Assembly: GCA_022592445.1 (NCBI GenBank)
Contig: JABYQR010000199.1
Span: forward strand, 19,941-83,940
Reading direction: 5' to 3'
Origin: Cytidiella melzeri
Lineage: Eukaryota; Basidiomycota; Agaricomycetes; Polyporales; Irpicaceae
Length of the DNA: 64,000 nt
Of this stretch, positions 13,401 through 24,518 are shown piece after piece. Every line of letters begins with the position of its first letter. Positions within the stretch are counted from its first letter, which is position 1. The position numbers and the translations under genes were made by a program. Below the pieces are notes generated by a model that saw only the letters and a list, made by a program, of their open reading frames with translations, was not told the DNA's origin and did no database searches.

Positions 13401-16155
13401 CCGCAGCGCTGGTCGAATCTCCGGATTCCATGTCAGTTGCAAATGTGAATCACGTTACCTGATCACACATAGCTGACGCGCTTGCAGGGACGTCTGGGCA
13501 GCCTTGGAACTATTCCTGATAAATACGATGTCGCGGTTTCGACGGCGTGCGGAGCGTTGAATAACATGGTTGTCGACACCGTTGAACAAGGCCAGGCTTG
13601 CATCGAATACCTTCGAAAGCAGAATGTCGGCCGTGCCTCCTTCATGGTTCTTGATAAACTCTCTCCTCGCGGAATGGAGAAAGTACAGACCCCGGAGAAC
13701 GTTCCTCGCCTCTTTGATTTGATCAAGCCGAAGGAGCCTCGATTTGCGCCTGCTTTCTACAAGGGTGTCGGGGATACCCTCGTGGCAGAGAACCTCGACC
13801 AGGCTAACCGCATTGCCTTTGGTGGCCAGCGTCGGTGGCGCGTCGTTACTCTTGCTGGACAGCTCATCGAGTCATCTGGAGCAATGTCGGGTGGTGGCAA
13901 CTACGTTGCCAAAGGCGGGATGAGCTCAAAGCTTGCCTCTGATGCAGTCTCCCCCGAAACGCTTCGTCAGTACGAACAAGATAGCGAAGCCGCTCAAAGG
14001 GAACTCGAACAGGTTCAGGGCCAAGCACACGAGCTTGAAGCCACGTTGGAAGGATTGAATCGAGCGGGTCCTCAGATCGACACTGCGATTGAAAAAGCGA
14101 ATCTCGACGTCCAAACCGGTACAAAACGCATTGCTGACGCTGAGAAGCGTTATCGGGAACTCAAGTATGTGTCGCCTTGTATTCTAGCCTATCCTTACTA
14201 ATCGCCACGGTGAGCAGGACGAAGACGAAGCCTGACTCTGGCGACATTGCCAGGATTCGAGCTTTGGACGAGGAGATCGAAGCAGGGGTTGCGGTATTGG
14301 AAGAGCTCGAAGGAGACAAAGCAGCCATTGACGACGAAATCAAGGCTTTGGAGAAGAAGATTCTCGACATCGGTGGCGCTCGTCTGCTGACCCAGAAATC
14401 CAAAGTCGACGGTGTCCGGCTTCACATCAACCTCACCAATGACGAGATCACAAAGGCTGAAGTTGCCAAAGCAAAGGCCGAAAAGGATGTGAAGAAGCTG
14501 GAGAATCTTATCGCGAGCAACTCTGCTAGTCTCGACGACGTCAAGGAAGATCTACGCAAACTGGAAGCAGAGCTAGAACAGTGTGTCCAATACGTGGAGG
14601 TCATCCGTTCGAAGGTCGCCGATGCACAGAGTGCTGCAGAGAATTCGAAGGATGACCTTGATAATCTCAAAGCTGAGCTCGATGAGAAGACGGAGCAGAT
14701 CCAGGCATTCCGAGCCAAAGAGGTGTGGAGGGATACGGCTCGTAGCGTCTGCGTGTATTGATCTCCAACTTTTCAGATGGAGCTCAAACAGCAGCTCACC
14801 GATATCAAGAAAGAGGCTTTTGAAAATGAGAAAGCGCTCCAACACTGGCAGAAGGAGCATGACAAGTTGAAGCTGACGGATATTGAGTGAGTTCCTTCGT
14901 CGTCAATTGCTTCCTCGTATCTAATACCTCGTTATTCTGTTAGCGATGACGAAGACGATGACGACGATGAGACAGCTGTTGACGCGGAGGGTAGCCGCGA
15001 CGCTGAAAATACTATGCCAGTCGACGGAGAGGACTCGAAGCAGGGCAAGAATCTCCCAGAGAAACGTCGACTGGAACGTAAAGCCTCGCATGCCTTGCAC
15101 ATGTACTCTGAAGCAGAGCTAGGCACCTTCAAAAAGCGAGAACTCGTAGCTGACACGGAATTGCTCGATGGTGGGTTCAACTTCGAGGCGTTTCTATCAC
15201 AGGCATTAATATATCCTATACAGAAAAACTAAAGAACGCTAAGCCCAACCTCGCTGTGTTGAAGGACTACAAGAAGCGCGAAGAGGAATTCCTGCGCCGA
15301 GCAAGTGACCTTGACAAAGTCAATGAGAAGCGTGATATCGAGAAGCAGAAGCACGACAGTTTTTGCAAACGCAGGCTGGACGAGTTCATGACGGGCTTTA
15401 GTTTAATATCCTTGAAGCTAAAGGAGATGTACCAGGTATGGCGCCCACACTGCGAGCGCGCCGTAGACTAACGATTGCATTAGATGATTACCCTTGGGGG
15501 AAACGCCGAGCTTGAATTGGTTGATAGCATGGATCCTTTCTCAGAAGGTATCATCTTCAGTGTCATGCCTCCCAAGAAAAGTTGGAAGAATATTTCCAAC
15601 CTGTCTGGCGGAGAGAAGGTCCGCCGTTCAATTTTTACTAATTTATAGCACATTCTCAACCGCGTTCATGGCAGACTTTGAGCTCTCTCGCTCTTGTATT
15701 CGCTCTGCATGTTTACAAGGTAGGACCTCCAGATTCTGACGCAGTGCTTCTTGCTATACTAACGACGCTATAGCCAACGCCCCTATATTTCATGGACGAG
15801 ATTGACGCAGCGCTTGACTTCAGAAATGTCTCCATCGTCGCGAACTACATTAAAGACCGGACGAAGAATGCTCAATTCATCATCATATCACTTCGGTGTG
15901 TTACCTCGCATCTCACCAGATAACATGTCCTGACCATTTGTCCCCTAGCAATGACATGTTCGAACTCAGTCACCGCCTGATTGGAATCTACAAGACCTCG
16001 AACGCAACTAGGAGTAAGATTTGTTCCAGGCGCCATGTCTAGTTTATTCCTGACGTCTTTTTGCAGGTATCTCTATCGACAATCACGCTTTGCACACCGC
16101 TCCGCCCCCTTCCTCGCGACAATCTGCGCATCTTTCCACTTCAACGGCCTCCTGA
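10427..16155 (+). CDS. SMC4: Condensin ATPase subunit SMC4 (20 exons)
   Basis: Twenty exons join in phase to 1572 residues: 10427-11425, 11479-11670, 11722-11901, 11952-12287, 12344-12451, 12503-12631, 12684-12828, 12887-13092, 13144-13221, 13273-13431, 13488-14164, 14218-14722, 14777-14886, 14944-15170, 15224-15435, 15484-15618, 15675-15719, 15774-15895, 15949-16013 and 16067-16155. Walker A is VGPNGSGKSN (~339-348), followed by SMC4-type FGYRASKMRQGKLSELIHNS. Long coiled coils flank the hinge (~840-1000, with GRLGSLGTIPDKYDVAVSTA). The ABC signature LSGGEK is at ~1461-1466 and Walker B YFMDEIDAALD at ~1486-1496. Condensin compacts mitotic chromosomes. The first ~310 residues are an unusually long, charged, Ser-rich extension with acidic runs and RRGR-type basic patches, making the protein longer than yeast (~1420) or human (~1290) SMC4. 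An ACGCGT box precedes the start. Confidence 0.97.
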
Positions 16156-16235
16156 GAATGGTATACTGGTTGATTATCGAAGCCTTAGCACGACATGTAT
16201 CGCCTATCTGTATTGTACTATTCATTTCATTATGT

Positions 16236-17764
<1,529 letters not shown>

Positions 17765-18519
17765 ACACTCAAACTTGCTGCAGGCTGGACAGTAGGGTAG
17801 GCTCGTAAGTTGTAACCAGCCTCTAGTTCCGGATTGTCGGCCTGAACATGGAGTTGCCTAATTAGAGGTCACGTGCAGAATCGGCAAGTCGGCGCAGAGG
17901 CAAGCGAGATAGCGATCGCACGACCTGAAAGGCGGTTCAACATGACGGTTTGAGACATCTACCACTTAGCCCAATCACAGGCTGTACTTTGAACAACACC
18001 GCGGAGAATCACTTGCATATTGCAAGTTCGTCAGATGATCAGTACGGTGTAAGTTATATGTACTATATAAATGAACACCATACGACTCCTTTTGCTTCTG
18101 AGCTTGCAGCTCTTGTGGCAGCCCAATGGTACAGTACTTCGCCTTGGTAGATTGCAGAGACAGAGCCGGAGGGGTCATAGAGCCTGACGGAGTAGCCTTT
18201 AATGTACTAGGATCTACTTCTAAGATCATCCGGTTGAGCTGGCAGGTGAGCTGTAAGTTGATTGTACTGTTTGTGCTCGCGAGATGTTTGCACTGAGATG
18301 TTGTGCAAGGTGAGCATTGCCTAGCTATTCTGCCAACTGGTTGAGGCAAGGCACCACCTTCTCAAGGTCATGAAGGGTGCACACAATTACAGCACTTGCT
18401 TATTGGTGTGCTGCAGCTCGGTGAAGTCCAGGTTGGGTTGAGAGCCTGGTGCTGATAGGATATTGTTGTTGTTGTTGTTGTTGTTGTTGTCGGCATTGCC
18501 ATTGTCTGGACCTGGTGCT
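17765..18519. other. Intergenic with (GTT)n microsatellite
   Basis: The promoter region of the kinase lies at the left end. A run of about nine GTT units sits at 18463-18490, just before the first solo LTR. No gene is supported. Confidence 0.4.
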
Positions 18520-19275
18520 TGGCATGGAGACAGGGCTTGAGGTGGCAAGCAGGGACATAAAGTGGAAGACGACAACAAGGTGGTGGCAGGCATGTAGCAC
18601 AATGCTCTCACCAGCTATAGACCTTATTCAGATTTCTAGCCCAGTAAAGACCAAGTTAGCATTGGGTACTACCAGCAATTTAGTACAGGAGGAGGTTGCT
18701 TACATGGCCCAGTAAAGACCAAGAGATTGAGATGAGGGGCTAGGAGCATACATGCAGCAGCTTATATAGACTTCAGAGCCTGCACACAGACCAGGATTGG
18801 CATGAAGCTGTGTGGGAAGCAAGAGCAACAGAACTACCTAAACAAGAACAATAGCTATTGTCTGGACTCTGCCAAGACCTCTACCCGTGAGAGATCTATC
18901 TAAAAGAAGACCAGTTATTGTATTCAGTTCCCACACCTGTGAGAACACTCTACCATAAAGAGAACAATAGCAAAAGAACAATAGGGATCCATGTGAGTGG
19001 TATCTATGACGTCCAACCCTAGCTATGGGCTGAGCCATGTGATTGTAGCCATGTGGTCTTACATAAGCTGAGTCATGTGTCAGTGTGACGTAGCAGCAAG
19101 TAACATGACCATGTAGAGCGTCTAAGCCACGTGATACGGGCACTTAATAGACGTGCAAGGGGTTTGTGCAGAGAGCGTTGCAACTGGGTTGCAACCTGGT
19201 TTCAACCTGGTTTCAAAGGTAAAAACTAGAGGTAAAAATGCAAAAAAATAAAGGCTAGTTGGGCCATCCACGACA
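18520..19275 (-). mobile_element. Solo LTR, family 1, copy A
   Basis: 756 bp in reverse orientation, alignable end to end with the copies at 32142, 36019, 38142 and 57292. In element sense it starts TGTCGTGGATGG and ends near TCTCCATGCCA. It carries a TATATAA-type box, the direct repeat TTGGTCTTTACTGGGC twice, and GAACAATAG motifs. The neighbouring 5-mers do not match, so no target duplication remains. No internal coding region is attached. Confidence 0.7.
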
Positions 19276-20266
19276 GATGTGTACAGCACTTTCTGGATAC
19301 TATGGGCAGCAAAAGCAGCCAATGAGGAGACGGCATGACTCTGGGAGTCTTATGAGAGGGATGCTTATCCATATGCAGTCTGTGAAAAGCAAAAGTGTGT
19401 TTTGATTGCAGAAGTGATCTGATACAAAGTTCCAAAGGGCCGATAACAAGGCCAGTGTAATGCCATCAACTGTATTCATTGCTTTGATTTTGGAACTGTT
19501 ACTGTGTGTATTCTCCCAAAAAATTCCCATGCTTTGGGGGACAAGAAGGCCACATCTAAAAAAGCATCAATGTGCTGGAGCACACTGGACCAATTCTTCT
19601 TCATTCTTCAGGAATTGTAACTTGCTACTTGCTGGCCCTGTTAATGCTAGTCATTAGTAGTAAATACTAACTTTTTGTTGAGTTTTCCCTTACAGCAATG
19701 CTAACTATTCTCTATGTGAAATCACAGTAGCTCACTCATGAATGTGGGATTGGTATTCAAATTACATCTTCACATTGAACTCTCTACCAAGTTTGATAGT
19801 TGAAGGGTACATTCAGCTTCAAACAGTGCAGAAATTGTATTTGCCCCATGTTGGCTCTGCTACCGCTAGTTTGCACTTCTGCTTGCAGTAGCCTAAGCGC
19901 AGTGTTGAGGATGTACAGCACAGAGGTGTTGTTAAAGGTGGAATCAAGGACAATTGAAACAATGTTGCCACATCAATGATAACAATTAGCACACAAACAA
20001 TCTCTGTGATTTATTTTGAACTCAGGGAACTCCATATTGAGCCAGTTGTTTGGCTCTGACATGCGCATACTGTGGGTGCAAAATTCTCAAAGGCAGGTAG
20101 TGGTAACAAAATGGCACAAACAGAAATGACTTGAAGCAGAAAACTGACAATACAACAACATCAAAGTGCATGGAGATGAGAATGAACTTGCTAGTGATAC
20201 AGGCTTGCAAGCTCTTGAGTTACATCGACCCTGTTTACTAGGACTGATCTGCTGTCATCAGTGACC
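19276..20266. other. Intergenic, no gene supported
   Basis: A stretch of mixed composition between the solo LTR and the small secreted protein gene. No domain-bearing frame or repeat boundary was recognised. Confidence 0.35.
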
Positions 20267-20803
20267 CTAATGCACCGGACCTGGGCTTTTTGGAGGCATT
20301 TCCAAACCGTACTTTTTCATACTGGCTGCAAATTCAAGCTGCTCAAGTGTTCCTTGGTGTCCAAGGGGAAGTTGATACTGCAAATACTGGACTATTGTCT
20401 TCATAGACCCCTCTATACTGTTATCCCAGCCCTTGCCCTTTTGCACTGTCTGGCCTGTTGCACTGAGCCAGTATTTGTTTGATCCTCGGGTTCGCCTGCC
20501 TTCAAAATATTCAGATAGTTGCATCTTTGCCAACAGTGCCGACTGTTGCAACTTCCTTACGGGATCTAACTTCAACTTTGGAGGTGTGGTCCGTTTTGTG
20601 AGGTCATTTTGACTGAGTTTGGCATGCAGACCTATACAGTTGCCTGTTTCTGCCCTCTGGATCTTCAAGTTGTTGTTTGTACTGCTAGAAGAGAGTGGAT
20701 GATGGAATTCTGCACTGCAATATGGGATTGCAGCTGCATTCACTGAAAGGAATACACTGGTGACAAGGGTAGCAATAACGGCGAGAGAGATTGAGAACTG
20801 CAT
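20267..20803 (-). CDS. Small secreted protein, single exon
   Basis: A 178-residue intronless frame. It starts with a classic signal peptide (MQFSISLAVIATLVTSVFLS, predicted cleavage after VNAAA). The mature part has only two cysteines (in IPYCSAE and GNCIGL), so it is not a disulfide-rich effector. A dibasic KR at LTKRTTPP could be a Kex2 processing site, and a second basic stretch is GRRTRG. A TATACTTTTATT-like promoter element precedes it. It sits between a solo LTR and a copia element, a setting in which lineage-specific secreted genes are common in fungi. I do not recognise a family and infer no function. Confidence 0.55.
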   Translation of the reverse strand: MQFSISLAVIATLVTSVFLSVNAAAIPYCSAEFHHPLSSSSTNNNLKIQRAETGNCIGLHAKLSQNDLTKRTTPPKLKLDPVRKLQQSALLAKMQLSEYFEGRRTRGSNKYWLSATGQTVQKGKGWDNSIEGSMKTIVQYLQYQLPLGHQGTLEQLEFAASMKKYGLEMPPKSPGPVH

Positions 20804-21683
20804 GATGTTATAGGAAGTTGAAGGGTAATAAAAGTATATGAGAGGGGGTAAGACAGCTAAATGTTATTCTATTCTCAGTACAGTGACTCAAGGGAGGTGG
20901 AATGCATACTCACCAATGCTGATGCAATAAAAGGACCTGGAGCAATGGAGGTGTGTAAAAGAGCAGTTTGAGACAGGTAGAATAAGATGGCTAGCTTGAA
21001 CAATGTCAGTACAGTGGTGCAAGGCAAGAGCATCACAAGAAACCATCAGTGTACTGACCAATCTGTGCTCAGCACCAAACCAGAAAAAAGACAATTTATG
21101 AAGGGGACAGTAGAACAGCTAGTAGGAGAAACAACATAAATTGGTTATTTAAGGCAAGTGCCAGGCACACAACAGTACACTCACTGGCCAGCACTGAAGC
21201 AATGACAATGAAAGAACCCGAAGGGACAAGGAGTTGAAATGTGTACTGAGCTTCAAGGATGGTGGCAACGGGAATTATATGTGTTCTGATACATGTGTAG
21301 TGCTGGTGCAACAATATAGTCATGCCTCAGACTAGCTCCTATGCTTGCTAAAACCCACCTTCTGTTGTCATGTCTGCAGATCTTGTGAAGCCAGTTCCCT
21401 CTTGGATACCAAACACACAGCCTTGCATACATACAGTACTACACCAATAGTTTGAAACAATCAAACATTTGATAGGGGGAACAGAAATGCACTGCCATGA
21501 CAGCTGCCCAATAACAATAGGCTGCAACAATAGAGCACATTATACAGAGAAAACATGGTGCAGATGGGTGGGCCTCTGGAAAAGCAGTGAGGCTGTCAGG
21601 ATCCTGGGTGTTCCTTGCTCCACCTGTGCCACCTGCAGAAAAAGCAGCCATGTGTTGATGGAAGTAGTCACAAATGGTAGCAA
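20804..21683. other. Intergenic, no gene supported
   Basis: Upstream region of the small secreted protein gene, ending at the copia target site. Nothing else is recognised. Confidence 0.35.
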
Positions 21684-21688
21684 TGGGC

Positions 21689-21859
21689 TGTTAGAAGGCT
21701 ATGAAAGTAGTGGAGAGCGATGAGAGAGCGAGTCTGAGAGGGATCACACAGTGGGAGTTGGGGATCAAAAGTGCGTATCGTTGCATTGATCAGTTTTAGT
21801 CTTATATACGGTAACTACAGTGCCCGTACGTTGAGCGTCTAATTTAATGTAGTCGAACA
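21689..21859 (-). repeat. Copia 3' LTR
   Basis: 171 bp, matching the copy at 26707-26877 base for base by eye. Short for a copia LTR. It abuts the polypurine tract at 21860-21870. Confidence 0.93.
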
Positions 21860-21866
21860 CTCCCCT

Positions 21867-24518
21867 TCAAGCACGAATATGAAGTAGTTCATTGAAGTGC
21901 TTGAGTTTTTCGAGAGGTAGTGCTTTAGTAAGTGTATCAGCACGTTGATCGTTAGAAGATATGTGATGAATAGTTATATACTTCTTGAGTACACGATCGC
22001 TGATGAAATTCTTACGAATCTCGAAGTGTTTAGTTCGTTGCGAAGGTTGCTCGTCAGGTGAGCTAACAATGGCAATAGTTGATGCACTGTCAGTATACAT
22101 TTTGACAGGATCCATAGTAGAGTTAAGTAGTTCGTCAATGAGTGCTTTTAGATATATAGCTTCAGTTGACGCATGCGCTAAGGCATATAATTCGGCTTCG
22201 GTGACCGATAGTGTTACTAGTGAACCCCGCTTACTTGACCAAGAGATAAGCGAGTCATTATATGTGAAGGTGTAGCCCATTATTGGTTTATTGCCGTATG
22301 TAGTCATACCGTCAGAATCAGCGTATCCGACAAGTGAAGTATTAGTAGTAGTTGCTTGGTTTCCTAGGACAAGCCAGTAATCGCACGTTCCCTTCAAGTA
22401 TAGGTAACACTGTTTAGCTGCAGCGAAGTGTTCCTTAGAAGGGTCAGCTAAGTATCGTGCAAGTTGACCAGTGCAGTATGCAACGTCTGGTCGAGTACAG
22501 TCAGCTACGTATCGTAAACCACCGACTAAAGACATGTATTGTTTAATAGCGTCAGCGTCCTGACGAGGTTCTTTCGAGTCACGGGGGGCTAAGTTGTGCT
22601 CGTGTATCATAGGCGTACGGCGTGTATGATCGTGGTCAAAGTTGTTTCGTTTAAGTATAGTTTGGATATAATCGCGTTGACGAAGCTTGATAACACCAGA
22701 GGCTTTGTCGTAATCGATTTCCATGCCAAGCATCCAGTGGATAGTGCCACCGTTTGTTACCTCGACATGTTGTCTAAGTGCTATCTCAAATTGTTCAGCG
22801 ACGACAGAAGTGATAGTACAGAGAGTAATATCGTCGACATGAACAGCGAGTATAAGTATTAGTTTTTCTCCCCTATAAAGGTAGAAGACAGCGTTATCAT
22901 AGTCTGAACGCTTAAGTCCAAGTTGGAAAAGTATATCGCATAGTACCTTGTACCAGCGACGTCCGGCTTGTTTAAGGCCATAGATAGTTTTGCGTAATTT
23001 AAGTACCCAGCCCTTAGGCAAGTTGGGCAGTAAGTCGCCAGGCGGCGGACGAAGATAAAGATCTTCATCATCGTTAATTTTACCGTATAAGTAAGCAGAC
23101 TTAACGTCGAGTTGGTTAATCTCGAAGTGTAGTGAAGCTGCAAGTGTGAGTATGAGTCGCATAGAACTCATGCGCGCGACTGGAGCGAACAAGTCGTTTG
23201 CATAGTAATCAATACCATCGCGCTGAGAGTATCCTTGCGCAACAAGTCTTGACTTGAGTTTAGTAACTTTGCCATGTTCGTACTTAGTCTTGTAGACGAA
23301 GCGAGAACCAGTAATGTTGGCATTTGGCGGCGGGATACAGTATTCCCAAGTGCCGAGTTGTTCGAGTGTATCAACCTCAAGTTTCATAGACTTAAACCAA
23401 TCGTCTTTGAGAGGGTGATTAAGTACATCTTTGAAAGTGACAGGGTCACCGACGTCCTCAGCATAGTAAGCGTTAAACTCAGTTAAGTAGAAAGCAATGT
23501 TAGTGTCTACTTCGTCGTAGTTTAGTCCACGAGCTTTACGCGATAGTTGGGGAGTTCTGTTGGAACGCCTTGGACCAGTAGGGTCAGGCTCGTCGATTTC
23601 CATTGGTTCTATGTGAGGGTTGTCCTCAAGTTCAAGTTGTTTTTCAGTAGTAAGTTTTTCGACATTTGGTTCTTTCTCCCCTTCAATTCGTATCGTAGAG
23701 TCAACGAATTGCAAGTTACGTTCAACTCCAACACGTTGTCCGAAGTAAACGTAGTGACCTTTAGAGTGTTCAGCGAAGCCTATCCAGACTCCCCTTTTAC
23801 CCTTAGATGCTAGTTTATTTGTGCGATATTCGTCGTATACAATGCACGGCTGACCGAAGACTTGAAGTCCATCAAGGTTAGCGTCTGTGCCATATCGCTT
23901 AAAGTAAGAAGTTTTGTAGTTAAGTATAGTACGAGGAGAACGATTGTACACATACATCGCGTATAATGCAGCGTACCACCATAGTCGATTTGGTAAAGAT
24001 GCAGTATGCAGGTTTACTCGAATCAAGTTCATAATAGTTTGATGTACACGCTCAGCAACACCGTTTTGCTGAGGAGTATCATGTACAGTAAGACGTAGTA
24101 TAGTTCCTTGAGTTTTCAAGTAAGCAGTCATAGCTTTACTGGTAAAGACACCGTCGTTATCGGCTTGAAGTATCTTGACACGAATACCATATTGCGTCAA
24201 AAGTTCAGTAGAGAAAATGACCCATTGAGTATAGGCGTCATCTTTAGTAACTAGTGGTGCAAGTACTAACCATCTAGTAGCATCGTCGACAATAGTCAAC
24301 CAGTATTTGTGTTTACCAGTAATCGACGCTGTGGGTAGAGGCCCAAAGATGTCGATATGAAAGTGATCTCCGAAAGCTTCAGCTAATGATGAAGAACGAA
24401 GTTTGGGTACAGTATTGCGATGGATATTGTTAAGTAAACAATCCTCGCACGGAGTTTCAGTATGGTCAGTTATATGATCAGTGATGATTGACGAAGTTTG
24501 AAGTAGTTTCTTGATCAT
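21867..24518 (-). CDS. Copia integrase-reverse transcriptase-RNase H (ORF2)
   Basis: 883 residues from the first ATG; the frame is open further upstream to 24572, where LHKKLGHLSY completes the H part of the HHCC zinc-binding site. The C part is CEDC. The integrase core has D (HIDIFGPLP), D (LQADNDGVF) and E (QQNGVAERVHQ). The copia-type RT includes LVAQGYSQRDGIDY, NQLDVKSAYLYG, TIYGLKQAGRRW and the catalytic HVDD in place of the usual YVDD. RNase H follows with GYADSD, SVTEAELYAL and YTDSAST. The ATG at 24518 overlaps the ORF1 stop as ATGA, but the upstream coding continuity argues that ORF2 is not normally started there. Confidence 0.9.
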   Translation of the reverse strand: MIKKLLQTSSIITDHITDHTETPCEDCLLNNIHRNTVPKLRSSSLAEAFGDHFHIDIFGPLPTASITGKHKYWLTIVDDATRWLVLAPLVTKDDAYTQWVIFSTELLTQYGIRVKILQADNDGVFTSKAMTAYLKTQGTILRLTVHDTPQQNGVAERVHQTIMNLIRVNLHTASLPNRLWWYAALYAMYVYNRSPRTILNYKTSYFKRYGTDANLDGLQVFGQPCIVYDEYRTNKLASKGKRGVWIGFAEHSKGHYVYFGQRVGVERNLQFVDSTIRIEGEKEPNVEKLTTEKQLELEDNPHIEPMEIDEPDPTGPRRSNRTPQLSRKARGLNYDEVDTNIAFYLTEFNAYYAEDVGDPVTFKDVLNHPLKDDWFKSMKLEVDTLEQLGTWEYCIPPPNANITGSRFVYKTKYEHGKVTKLKSRLVAQGYSQRDGIDYYANDLFAPVARMSSMRLILTLAASLHFEINQLDVKSAYLYGKINDDEDLYLRPPPGDLLPNLPKGWVLKLRKTIYGLKQAGRRWYKVLCDILFQLGLKRSDYDNAVFYLYRGEKLILILAVHVDDITLCTITSVVAEQFEIALRQHVEVTNGGTIHWMLGMEIDYDKASGVIKLRQRDYIQTILKRNNFDHDHTRRTPMIHEHNLAPRDSKEPRQDADAIKQYMSLVGGLRYVADCTRPDVAYCTGQLARYLADPSKEHFAAAKQCYLYLKGTCDYWLVLGNQATTTNTSLVGYADSDGMTTYGNKPIMGYTFTYNDSLISWSSKRGSLVTLSVTEAELYALAHASTEAIYLKALIDELLNSTMDPVKMYTDSASTIAIVSSPDEQPSQRTKHFEIRKNFISDRVLKKYITIHHISSNDQRADTLTKALPLEKLKHFNELLHIRA

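Noticed and set aside
18520..19275. Target duplication for LTR copy A
   Set aside because: Flanking 5-mers GTGCT and GATGT differ; copies D and E also lack matches.
24515..24518. ATGA overlap of the two copia frames as a termination-reinitiation signal
   Set aside because: The ORF2 frame encodes conserved integrase zinc-region residues (LHKKLGHLSY) upstream of that ATG, so starting there would remove part of the domain.
21867..24518. Plus-strand frames across the copia element (e.g. 25724-26314)
   Set aside because: They are antisense shadows of the retrotransposon coding regions.
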